Below are positions 54,401 through 64,000 of a DNA stretch of 64,000 nucleotides, piece after piece. A program made the position numbers and the translations under genes. Under the pieces are notes generated by a model. The model was not told where the DNA came from, did no database searches, and was given only the letters and a program-made list of their open reading frames with translations. The DNA is from Hetaerina americana (lineage: Eukaryota; Arthropoda; Insecta; Odonata; Calopterygidae). The stretch's first letter is position 1. Each line of letters starts with the position of its first letter. The stretch is taken from contig JAKTNV010000001.1 of the NCBI GenBank assembly GCA_022747635.1, positions 41,582,072-41,646,071 of the forward strand, written 5' to 3'.

Positions 54401-57400
54401 CACATAGGCTTGGCATCACCTAATGATAATGCACATCACTGAAACCATGGTTGTGCCATATATTAAACGTTTTTATGTGGAATATCATATATTTATTTTC
54501 TACCCTCGGCAGCTAAACTGGCCAAATTATGCAACACATTGCTGCCTCATCCACCTTATTCTCCAGTTTTGGCTCTCAGCAATTTCCTTTTGTTACCAAA
54601 CAAAAAATATAACTTGTTGTACATCAGTTCATTTCAAACAAGGAAGTCATCACTGAAAGGCTTATTTTACGGAATTTGACAAATCATATTTTTTAGATTA
54701 ATGTTGTCCAATCTTGCATTTATTATAATTTTTCTTCATTCAACAATTTTCTTTGCAAGATTCCATCAGTAACTAAATGCAAGAATTCTAGCATTGTCAA
54801 AAAAAACTGAATGTTTTTATTATCGTTCAGGTTAAGAGATAATTGAACTTATTTTGTTTAAAAACACACTTTAGGATGGGACGCTAACTTCCTCAACTAT
54901 TTTTTTGTTTGCTAGAATGATAAGAAAGCCCCATGCATTTGTGACATTAAATATTTACCTTAGAACTTCAGAAAAAGGGGAAACAAAATGAGATTGCAAA
55001 ATATTTTATTCTTACTATATGCACTGTTTGAAATTCTCATGCACATAAATAACTGCACATTGAATAATTTCCATTTACCATTATATAAAAACCCTGCCTT
55101 TATGTTTACTAAACATTATTGTATAGAAATGCTTGTGGTATGGTAAGCACAGTAAATTTTATTGAAAACCCTCAAATGTGAAGTGGCTTGGTTAAACTTC
55201 ATTGAAAAGAGAAGTGTAATTGGTCAGCCCTTTTGAAGTGGCATGGTGAAGATCAAAATGTTAAATAGAGTGATATAAGTGTATGCACGGAAAGAAAAAT
55301 AATGAGCATCTGGAATGGTATGAAGGGAAACGAAGTAAGTGAGATTGAGTTATTGTATAGTACTATCTTAAGTTTCTGAAGGGTCAAAAAAAGACTCCAC
55401 AAATGTCCTGGCACCAAGGCATTGAGCTAGAGTTTTCAAGGTATATCTAATACCCACCTCTGACTGAGACTCATACTAATAAAAATACTTCATTGTCCTA
55501 CAAGGACTTCCTTGGTTGTTGTAAGCATGTTATGTCAGTTCAAATTAGCTTGACCCCAATAAGAATGCCATCAAATGAAGAAGATATAAAACTTCATTTC
55601 CAGACAAACACATTTCAATAATTCAAGTTTTGGATAATACATCAGTCACATTACTGAATAAAGCCACAAATTGACTTGTAACTACTTTATCCCTCACCAA
55701 GATTGCTATAAAAAATGTTATTAAAATATCTGAAGAATTTAAGAATGCTACTTATTGCTATATGGATATCTATACTTGTCAATAATTTGATCCTAATGCC
55801 CATTGGGAAAATTTTCTTAATCGATGCCACAAGGTCTAGTTAACCCTCTTAGTGCGGCGGGGATTCCAGGGGTACTAGTGAAAAGTGCGAAAGGTAATTT
55901 AAGAAAATGTATCACCTTAGGAAAAAAAAAATTATGAAGTTATTTGTTTAGATATTCTTATGCAGTTTTTTTATTTTAAAATATAATATTGTAGTTAATA
56001 ATGATATGATACATTTACATCATCTGAAAAATAAATGTAATTATTACAGTATCATAAATTTGAAGAATATTTTTTGAGCAATAATATTTCGATTTTTAGA
56101 CACAAAACTAATATTTAAAAAAAAACATTTTTCAATAAAACTACGATATTTAAATATAATAAAGAATCATAAAGACATGTAGAAAATATTATAAATAAAT
56201 GAAGAAAAACCAGTGAATTGCAAATTTTTTTGTCAGCCTCTGCATAGTTCGATTTTGTTGAAAAGGCTGATATCACTGAGTCAAATTGGGACTTTTCCCC
56301 TTTCCTTGAGACTGCGGCAATGTGCTTACAATCTAAAGGCAGAAAAAAACCAAGCTCTAACTCACAGAGAACTGCTGACAATGTAATCCATTACACAGGG
56401 CGCAATTGATTAGATAGGATGGACGGCAAGAGAAACCAAAATGATTACAAAGCAGTGCTCTCATTTCCATCCTCTCAACAAAGTCTGAATAAGCAGCTAT
56501 ATATCAAGTAGTAGTAGTTTTGAGGGGAGGCGACCGACAGCTAAGGTCATTTGCGCCATAGGGGAAGGACAGGAAAGGATGAAGGGTGGAGAGAAACCCG
56601 GCGTCGGCATTAGCCTACTCTTTACGAAAGGCGCCAAGGGGTCCGTGGCTTAACGTCCCATCCGACGGACGGCGTACTCACTCAAAGTGCCCTCCACAAA
56701 GCACCTCAAGTAGGGATCGAGATACCTCTGAAAAATATTCAACACCGCCGGGATTTGAACCCGCGCCCTCAGGGTGGGAAGCCAGTACGTTAGCCCCCGC
56801 ACCATCTCGATCCCCCCTATATATCAACACCACGACAAAACAACACATTCAAGAGATTACAGATGAAAACAGATTAGTAGCCTTTCAGTGGCTTTTCATA
56901 GTGGAAAGACCACTAAGAAAAAAAAACGAGCAAACAATTAGGCTGAGCTTCCCGACATGTACAAAACTGAACGAAAAATTATAGTAAGAATTATACTTTT
57001 TGAAAACCATTTAAAATTGATAATAAAAATTTAAAAAATTAATTACGTAATTCTATGGAATTCAACCTATCGATAGCACAAAAACCATAAATTATTAAAG
57101 AAAAAACCATAAGTTACAACAATTTAAACAATAGCCTATGCAAGAGCCGATATATCGGCCCGCCGCACTTTTCGCCAGGGATACGAAAGCCAATATATCG
57201 GCCCGCCGCACTAAGAGGGTTAATAACTGCTACCAACATTTCTCATTTTGTATCATCATCTGGCCTGTAACAAATACTAGATTTCTAATCTTCTGTTTTC
57301 ATTTTTAAATTTGAATATTATTTAATATTGATATTTTGTCTACTTTAATTAACCTAACTGGGTATGTTTGCATACCTGTACCACATGTGAAAATGTCTTT

Positions 57401-60400
57401 TATGAATTGTAAATCAAAATTCTTCCTTAATTTTACATTATATTTTAATTCTCAATAGCAAGTATGGAACTTTATTTAATTTGTACCCGTTTGTCATGGT
57501 TTTTATAATTGTGGAACCATTATGTTTTTTTGCCTTTCTATATGTATCAGGGTTATTCCCATTAAATAAATGAACTTTTTGAACTCATAAACAACAACAA
57601 TTGAAAAATCATCTCTCTAACTAAAATATCTAGGAAGAATAAAAAATATTTAATCTTTTTTGAGCTACTATTAAGCCCAAACGATTTTGAATTTTAATCC
57701 CCCTTGAATCTTACTCAGCACAATTCCATTGAGAAATCTACTGAAGTTATTCAATAACTAGGATTTCTAATACTTTAGCAATGGCTAAATTATTTCAAAA
57801 ATTTCAATTGACAAACATTTGGCATTAATTTCAATTTAAATCATACAAACTATAAAATCATCATCCATTGCATTTTTTAACAATTTTAAAATTCACAGGA
57901 AGCATTAGGATTCTCATGTTCACTATCATAAGCACACGGCCCTTCCTCACTTCTTATGTTCCGTCAAATACTACATGGATTACGTAAGCCATCCTTGAAT
58001 CTGTAACAACTTTACTATAACTTATGCATCACTCCCAAAAAAATACCACAATTATAATTTGATCTTCTTATACTAATTTCAAAAAAACAGCTCATTAACA
58101 TTCTCAAACATGCTTCAGTTATTTAATAATGGGGAGTAACTTTCATCGCCTCGTGCTGTTATATTTTCTTTTGACATATTTCATATGCTGTTGAAAATAC
58201 AGAGGAAGTAACCAAAAATGCCATTAGAACTATGTATCCTCACACACTGGGATCAGAACCTATATGAATGCCATAATAAGAATTTATATGACTTGAAAAC
58301 CTATGTACTATGACCAAATGTTTTGCTGGCTTGCTTGCTGTTCAGGCCATCAGGCATTAGATAGTGCTCTCTAATACCCTTTCACCAATATGTTGTTTAG
58401 TATATAAGTACATCTTTCTACAGCTATATTAAAAAATTTGGAAGTTGCTATGTGATCATTTTTGTTTAATTCCTAAAATGAACAGGTTCAATAAACAGCA
58501 TGCTTTGCCAAATTTAATGGCAATCAAAGACAGTGAAGAATTAGGAAATAATACTTGAGGATGAAGGAATGATGTTCTCATATCTTGGATATGGAAGGAG
58601 GAATGTGGTTTCAAATCTTGGTCCTAATTTAGAAGAGCCTTGAGAGAAAGATTTGGGGGTTATTCCATTGTCAGATCTTGGAAAACATGAACAGAAAAGC
58701 AATAATTCAATACTACAGTAGGTGAAGAGAAATGGAGTGTCAAGAGTCTGCAATGATTTCACAGTTTCTTGCCTATTTATGATGATGATAATAAGAATTT
58801 TCTAAGAAAATTTTATTTTCACTATCACAGATATTAAAATAATGCTTTTCCTACCACAAATAGGCCTATCACCATTTGAAGATTTCAGATCTTTCATTTA
58901 CTTAAATGCTTCAAACAATGTGTCTATGATAATATACATTTGGTTAATAATTATAAGGAAAAAGAGCATAATTCGTTGCATTATCTTTCTCAAAATATTT
59001 CATCCTTAACTTCAGAGAAAATACCTGGTTATTTTCACAATTTGGCAATCATAGCACATTGCATAATATATGCCCCTAATTCATCATGAGCTCATTAGCA
59101 TCTCCTCTAACAGTCTCAAACACATTTACATTTCAAAGAACTATGGGAAAAGCCCTAACAGTAACTTTTTACAATGTCCTGCGCTAATATGCATTAAAAT
59201 GCTGACATTTCAAAGCATAAAAACTTTTGCCTTAAATGTTAGCTTTAACCTTGCGGACTGTGGCGCATTGCACAAGACTATGAATACCCGTGGCATTGTA
59301 TGTATGGTTATTCAACATAACATTGTTACTTTAACGCCGCGAAAATTTCAGTTTAAGACGACAGCTTAACTGGCCAAAGCACTTAGCTGGACATTGATAG
59401 ATCCAGGTTTGAATCCTGATCAAGGCGAATGATTTTTACATTTTGAAATTTCAGCATTTTTACATATATATTGTTTAGGATTCTGGATAAGGTTCGCCTT
59501 TCCTTCTATTGTGGAATGAAGCAACCAGGAATGCAAACTTGATCTTAAGAAAAAAAAAGATTTGTTAATTGATTTAAAAAAAAAGAATTATTAATTTATT
59601 ATTTATCATAAGTACATAATTCCTTTTTACTAATGCGGCTGTATATAGACATTTTTTTGCCAATGCTTCAAAATTTTGTAAAAAATGCAACATATAAGTG
59701 TCAATAAATAAATTTCTGGCACACATGGCCACAGCCTTAATATAGCGATGCCTTGTATGCATGGTATGATGCAATAGTTTCCTGTAACCTCCACATCACA
59801 TTTAGCCTACTGTTTGGGACTTAACACTTCTTAAAGGCTCGTGTAGTTTCTGAATAGTAAACAAGCACAGGATTAATTTCAAATTGCCGCTTGCATCACT
59901 AGAGATTCTCGTTATTGGTGTCGGATGGCATTAGCTTTTTGTTCATCTATATGGGAAGCAACCTTTCTACATCATTGAGAACATGTAACAGTTGCATAGA
60001 TATTCTAGTAATTCTCTTTGAAAAATCTATCTCCTTTGCCTTGTCCTTGAAGAAAATGAAAATTGTTGATGTCGTCTGGTTGCTGATGTACATGCTAGCT
60101 GCATGCATCAGCCATGCTTACACCATTTTCTCAATTTTCAATGGTTTTACTTTTAACATCTACTGTTATTTTTATCCTCTTACGGCTGTCATCTTGTGGA
60201 TTTTTCTTCTGGGACCTTCTTTTTTTAACTATACCCAAAATATTATGAAACTTTGGACAAAAAAATCACAAATAATATGTCTGAACACTAGAAATTTGGA
60301 TAAATTTGTGAACTTAGGTGTTAGCAGATTGAGTGGTGAACAAAAACTAAACCGGTAGGAGCAAAAATTCTGGGATTTTGGCTTTCTGGCACTCATTATA

Positions 60401-61182
60401 AGAAAAGTCAATTGTTAAGTGAGTCATTTTAGGGACCAATATTTTTGCTCATTATGCGAATTACTCTATGCATATTACTTGCTATGAGAAGTGCTTGTTA
60501 AGCAAGGCTCCCCTGGAATAGTATTTGAAATACTGCATATCTTGCACGCTGATTTACTTATTTATAACCATTAACAAATCAGAACATGGCAAGAAATTAT
60601 CCATGCTTGATATAAATTCATATTCACAATACCACAAGGTGAGTTAGTCAGAGTATTACACCCAGAGTAATTCAGCTAGCATACGCTTAACTAATCCATC
60701 TAAAGAAAACATTTTTTTATCAAGAACTTTCAAATTAATGACACAGCTTCATTACTCAATACCAAAATTGCCATAATTTAAAATTATCATTGAATGCTTC
60801 ATATTCATATAAATGATAAACCAAAAAGCATGTTAGCATGAGTGGTTTCTAACATATAACTTGAGGCCAACATTTAAATCAGTTGCATGCCATAGCATCA
60901 CATTAGGATAGTGAAATATTAGTGTAAATTAGTAGGAGAAACTTCATCAATTCTAAAGGTTACAGATACATTTTCATGCAGTTGTGCAAAAACTAGTCAT
61001 GAATGAACTATTTCTATAAAAAGAGCCATCAACTTAGAACAATACACTATGGTATTAAATACCTGGATGTGGGTGAGGTCTGTTGGAATGGATGGGCCCT
61101 GGCCCTCTCATACCAATAGGGCCCCCAGGATGATGGGGATGATGATGGGGGTGAGGACCCCGAGCACCAAATATTGGCCCTC
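50640..61182 (-). CDS. Unidentified Gly/Pro/His-rich protein with acidic tail, last two exons
   Basis: Two minus-strand exons, 61182-61063 and 51430-50640, join with GT-AG sites and matching phase to give about 302 C-terminal residues. Exons further 5' lie beyond the window or were not recognised. The sequence runs from a Gly/Pro/His-rich part (GGPIFGARGPHPHHHPHHPG, then PWMEGHGPGPRGFHPGYDD) to RRRDEGG, a Pro/Thr-rich linker, a basic KQKRGERTRPSRWSN patch, and a strongly acidic tail with two related motifs (GEEIDWKND and KEIIDWEHG). The composition resembles the disordered tails of RNA-processing proteins such as SCAF4/SCAF8, but I could not establish the family. The large 9.6 kb intron is full of repeats. 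Confidence 0.8.
52087..52660 (-). pseudogene. Unidentified broken coding stretch
   Basis: The minus strand is open from about 52660 (HFITSLNLGCLKIYGNGLME, RVNKKVYKQMTGSFFMDCIE, NWNISIDACRSAIANDSKCC) until a frameshift near the AAAAAA run at about 52434. The frame of 52470-52084 then continues (SEKKLNLSRKYLKFVSFIQS, FVSDVLELMTEFSQCNCIKV, DAHVATTMILTYSDILDI) to a stop after GHFCEV. Amino-acid composition looks like a real globular, helix-rich protein. The single-base frameshift suggests a pseudogene or retrocopy. I do not recognise the family. The mariner at 52692 abuts its 5' side. Confidence 0.45.
52692..53760 (+). mobile_element. mariner-type transposon remnant (different subfamily)
   Basis: It starts at a TA followed by CGAGGGTAGTTTGAAAGGTT, a typical mariner terminus. 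The transposase starts at ATG 52865 and is shattered by frameshifts and stops: MENIEIQSVIKYSLRK, GMTAKEIHDDFQNTLGDSAF, LDDDPCGGQPQSATTPEIVK, VIFHQDNASPHTSV (second catalytic Asp region) and RRYKLLPRPPYSPDIS. The usual DFHLFP block after SPDIS is deleted. I could not find a matching right terminus. It is in the big intron of the 50640 gene. Confidence 0.82.
53835..54203. repeat. Tandem duplication, two units of about 189 bp
   Basis: The segment from ATTTTCCTGATACTT to GCACTACTAGACTCA occurs twice, starting at 53835 and 54024, with about 10% divergence. Shared landmarks are GAAGGAAAATCAC and GCATACAAGGATTTATGCAC. Both units keep the same order. It directly follows the mariner remnant. Confidence 0.85.
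55844..57219 (-). mobile_element. Nonautonomous piggyBac-type element with TTAA target duplication
   Basis: Flanked by TTAA at 55840-55843 and 57220-57223, with 18 bp terminal inverted repeats CCCTCTTAGTGCGGCGGG. At the right end a GCCGATATATCGGCCCGCCG-type block is repeated twice (57149 and 57190). 250 bp inside the right end aligns with the left interior of 7795-9135 (ACATGTCGGGAAGCTCAGCC; TTAGTGGTCTTTCCACT). No recognisable transposase core remains. It carries the SINE at 56508-56816; without that, it is about 1.06 kb. Confidence 0.9.
56508..56816 (-). mobile_element. tRNA-derived SINE, family A (best copy, with target site duplication)
   Basis: 309 bp flanked by perfect 11 bp direct repeats CTATATATCAA at 56497-56507 and 56817-56827. 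On the minus strand the head reads GATGGTGCGGGGGCTAACG, then GGCTTCCCACCCTGAGG, then the B-box GGTTCAAATCC; the body contains CAGAGGTATCTCGATCCCTA. It sits inside the piggyBac element. Confidence 0.88.
57596..59364. other. Intron of the 50640 gene, no recognised feature
   Basis: AT-rich, no element recognised up to the tRNA-like SINE fragment. Confidence 0.5.
59365..59445 (+). mobile_element. tRNA-like SINE fragment
   Basis: AACTGGCCAAAGCACTTAGC and CAGGTTTGAATCCTGATC (B-box) sit at tRNA-like spacing, followed by AAGGCGAATGATTTTTACA. It resembles the 14823 element in layout but differs in sequence. It is in the intron of the 50640 gene. Confidence 0.55.
61063..61182 (-). CDS. Penultimate exon of unidentified Gly/Pro/His-rich protein
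   Basis: 120 nt between a caatataag acceptor and a CCAG|gtattt donor. It encodes GGPIFGARGPHPHHHPHHPG followed by GPIGMRGPGPIHSNRPHPHP. Only this frame is free of stops, and its phase joins exactly to the next exon. The codon richness in CCN/GGN contrasts with the AT-rich flanks. Confidence 0.82.
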
Positions 61183-63602
61183 CTTATATTGACAGAAAAG
61201 AAATTGTCCATTTAAGACAGACTACTTTTCATTTGAATTTTCATTAATTTGCTGAGTTAAGTTGCTCAATTTTTGCTACTAGTTGTGTCCAAGTGGTAGA
61301 TACCATATTTTATTAAATATGATAACCTTATCAAACCTTGTTCCTTGATATGATACTGATGATGACATGAGGCAAATTTCAGAAGTGAACTAGAAATGTA
61401 CATCAGTCAGTATTATAAGGTATGATTTAGGCAGTATTAAGAGAACAAATCCTGTAGCATAAAATAAGCCACCAAATCAAGATAAGCATAAAAAAAATAG
61501 CACTTGATCTGATACTATATCCTTCAGTTTGAATGACCATCAAGATAAAAAGAGTTACTACTGATACCTTTACCACAATATAGTAAGAAAGTTATGGAGT
61601 ACAATCAAAACTAATTTTGTGGTGTTCAGTGAACTTCAGTGAAAAGTATCACTGAATCCTTTGGAGAAGTTCATAAAAGAAGATTGGAACTTTTACAACC
61701 CAAATTTTTCCATAACCATAGACTGACTGAAAATTGTTCAAGTAAAGGCTAACCAATAAAGAGGGGCTTATTGATCATCTCATTTAATCATACTATTACA
61801 GTAAGAAAGATGAATACACTGCATAATTCTAACTTTTCGACAATCCTAAATACTTGATCAATACGTGTTTTATGATGCGTATTTTCCCCAAAAAAGAAAA
61901 AGGCAGTCCCCTTTTAAGTCATTTAGAAAATGAAAATTATTAGAGATTAATCACATTAAATAAGAAAATAGCATTGTTTGAGGCATGATTGGCAAAATTA
62001 CACAATTATTAAAAAAAGTAGCATTTTCCACTATTTAAAAATTTAATACCAAACAGGTTTCCATGCACTGCAATCTTCAGTAATAGTTTAAGTAAAAATG
62101 CTGTCTTAAATACCCTTTTATGACCTCCTGGATACAAAGGTAGATAAGATAGCACTTGCACTCATTCTGTCCCTGAATGTGATGAAGTAACCTCAAGGGA
62201 AATATTTTAACTAATGGAAAAGTGCTACTGTTTATTCATTAATAAGTTAAATTAGAACATCATGAGTTAATTTAACTCAAGATTAGAATTTCAGACTGTT
62301 CCCGAATTTTAAAAAAATTCTTCAGTTAATAAATATAATAAAATTTGAAAATTTTATGCATTGAATAGAATTTTATATCTTTTATAACATTCAGAATCTA
62401 TTGATATTTTAACTTTTCCACTATGGCACATTAACATTTTAAGTGATTAAAAATAGAATCTGCCTATGATTTGAATTTAAATTTTCAATTTGATTAATCC
62501 CATTATTCTTAAATGTATAACTGTTGTTCAAACATTTTCACTTTTATTACCCGAATATTTGGTCTTCATTCAAATTTGTAATTTTAGATATGCTAGATTA
62601 CAACAAGAACTTTAGTGTTTTCAAGTTCATTATGTACAATAGGCACAGAAATGCTTCATGGATAAGAAAATATAAAGAAATTAAAGTCAAAATGAACAGA
62701 GGTGAAGGAATATTCATACATTCAGGGGATTTTGCTTTGTCTGCACAAACTGACTTGGCTTGTTGGGAAAATCTACCACTATCCGAAAGCTTGAATGTCT
62801 ATCAAAGGTGCAATGGAATTCGTCATAAAGGTCTCTCCCTGTTGTCAGTAACATTTAATTGTGAAGCCTCAAACCCATAATTTTTAAAGAAACCATTCCC
62901 ACAGTCCAAATACAATGAATTTAAATCTGATGGAGTAACTTGAGCAATATTCTATTACTATTTTCAACACAATATCACCCAAACAAAAGCAACTTGTCCA
63001 GCAGTAAGAATGTTGTTCAACAAAACAAAACGAGGTTAGACAGGAACACCATTCATGGAGCTGGAAGAGTCTGGGGAGTTGGAAATAATACAAACAATAA
63101 CTTTATGGCAAAGGTATTAGATGAGCCAGCATAGAAATACTCGTAGAAAGAGAAGGCGATAAGCACTGGATAACTAAATAATAAAATTTTAAAAATCTTA
63201 TCGCTCAGTGGGGATGATGACCAGATAATTATTTTACTTTTTCTTGGTTTCACTCATAACAAAGTTTCTGCATTTAATACATTTATGCGGTTAATTAAAA
63301 GTGATATTTGACAACACTATAGTCATTAATGTGGAATATTAATCAACTTTTCAAATCATTGAACAAATTTTCTAGACATGGTAATCTAAACCCTACGGAA
63401 CATTATGTTTTTGATTTTCCAGCAGGTGCTGTTCTTAAATAATTCACTACCAGAGCTGTTGATAAACCTTATACACATGTTATTTTAGTTTAATATCGAT
63501 TGATATACTTTAACAAGATAAAAAAAATACTTAGCAAACCGGGAGTTCAAAAGTCTAAATTAATAGAATGGTTTCAGGCATCTCTTTGTGGAAGCAATTC
63601 AT
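61183..63602. other. Upstream intron of the 50640 gene, no exon recognised
   Basis: No minus-strand stretch with Gly/Pro-rich coding like the next exon. A plus-strand open frame of 118 codons at 62524-62880 has no recognisable motif. Confidence 0.5.
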
Positions 63603-63727
63603 TTCAGAAAATAAATACTTTGCTATTCCACATATATTTTTATTAAACATGACCCGGGTTTACAAAGTCATCATCAGGACCTGATATAAAAAATATACGT
63701 GGAATAACCAAGTATTTATTTTCTGAA
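63603..63727. repeat. Inverted repeat with degenerate hammerhead ribozyme core
   Basis: Arms 63603-63640 and 63688-63727 pair through TTCAGAAAATAAATACTTTG and ATTCCACATATATTTT. Between them, the minus strand reads CCTGATGATGACTTTGTAAA followed by CCCGGGTCATG. This is the hammerhead order CUGAUGA, stem II, (G)AAA, CCC/GGG stem III, GUC cleavage triplet, as in Penelope-type hammerheads. The GAAA box is changed to GTAAA. Confidence 0.65.
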
Positions 63728-64000
63728 AAGTCTAAATGAATTAACCAATTACTGATTTATCTACCGATAATATACTTTTACATGTTATGTTTTATTGGTT
63801 AATAGGAGGTTATTATGACTTGTTTTCAACAGGCTCATCTATGATACATAATTTTCTGCCATATAAGACTTATACATGTTTACATTATAACCCAGCAGGT
63901 GTATGATATGCTTTCTAAGTTGAGTAGATGAATGAAATACAGTTCTATTAGTACCTGTACATCACAATATCTACTGAAACGCAACAGGTATTTATAGTAG

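Larger units (their letters stand above)
55660..57595 (+). mobile_element. 5'-truncated copy of the 23690 LINE, split by a piggyBac insertion
   Basis: The pieces 55660-55843 and 57220-57595 together align with 25020-25500: GGATATCTATACTTGTC, CGATGCCACAAGGTCTAGTT, then ACCAACATTTCTCATTTTGT and GCATACCTGTACCACATGTG to the CATTAAATAAATGAAC 3' end. The reference copy reads CTAGTCAATAACC without interruption where this one holds 1.38 kb of piggyBac. Confidence 0.87.

Noticed and set aside
56586..56984. 132-codon plus-strand frame with PPGFEPAPSGWEAS
   Set aside because: It is the translated reverse complement of a tRNA-derived SINE; the PPGFEPA string comes from the B-box region and is a well-known artefact.
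1..64000. CRISPR arrays, bacterial operons, phage or anti-phage systems
   Set aside because: No regularly spaced direct repeats and no prokaryotic gene layout; the window is clearly eukaryotic.

Overview
The window is animal nuclear DNA, AT-rich, with spliced genes, GT-AG introns from about 70 bp to over 10 kb, and many decayed transposable elements in introns and intergenic DNA. The gene set (PAXBP1/GCFC1, STK40) and the repeats (CR1/Jockey-type LINEs, Penelope-like elements with a GIY-YIG domain, mariner, piggyBac, tRNA-derived SINEs) point to an arthropod, most likely an insect with a fairly large genome. The sequence alone does not fix the species.

Layout. (1) About 1-31166, minus strand: the first ten coding exons of a PAXBP1/GCFC1 orthologue (spliceosome-associated GC-rich-sequence factor family). 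The C-terminal GCFC part lies beyond the left edge. Its introns hold a nearly full-length CR1/Jockey-like LINE (1.0-5.2 kb), an internally deleted piggyBac (7.8-9.1 kb), SINEs, a deleted mariner (13.9-14.8 kb), a Penelope-like element (17.3-19.6 kb) and three further LINE remnants. (2) 31167-31743: a 577 bp head-to-head interval, probably a shared promoter. (3) 31744-47198, plus strand: a complete ten-exon STK40 orthologue (532 aa pseudokinase with a C-terminal VVPD COP1-binding-type motif). Its introns carry LINE and Penelope remnants, palindromes, a second deleted mariner and a SINE. (4) 47199-50639: convergent intergenic DNA with a palindrome and one copy of a dispersed repeat. (5) 50640-61182 and beyond, minus strand: the last two exons of an unidentified Gly/Pro/His-rich protein with a long acidic tail. 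The intron between them holds a decayed mariner, an unidentified broken coding stretch, a 189 bp tandem duplication and a three-level nest (SINE inside piggyBac inside LINE). (6) 61183-64000: further upstream sequence of that gene, ending in a palindrome with a hammerhead-ribozyme-like core.

I found no CRISPR array, bacterial operon, rRNA or intact tRNA gene, and no convincing new gene system. The most informative structures are the piggyBac family identified from matching ends at two loci, the three-level nest, and a set of palindromes with hammerhead-like cores that look like fragments of Penelope-element termini.
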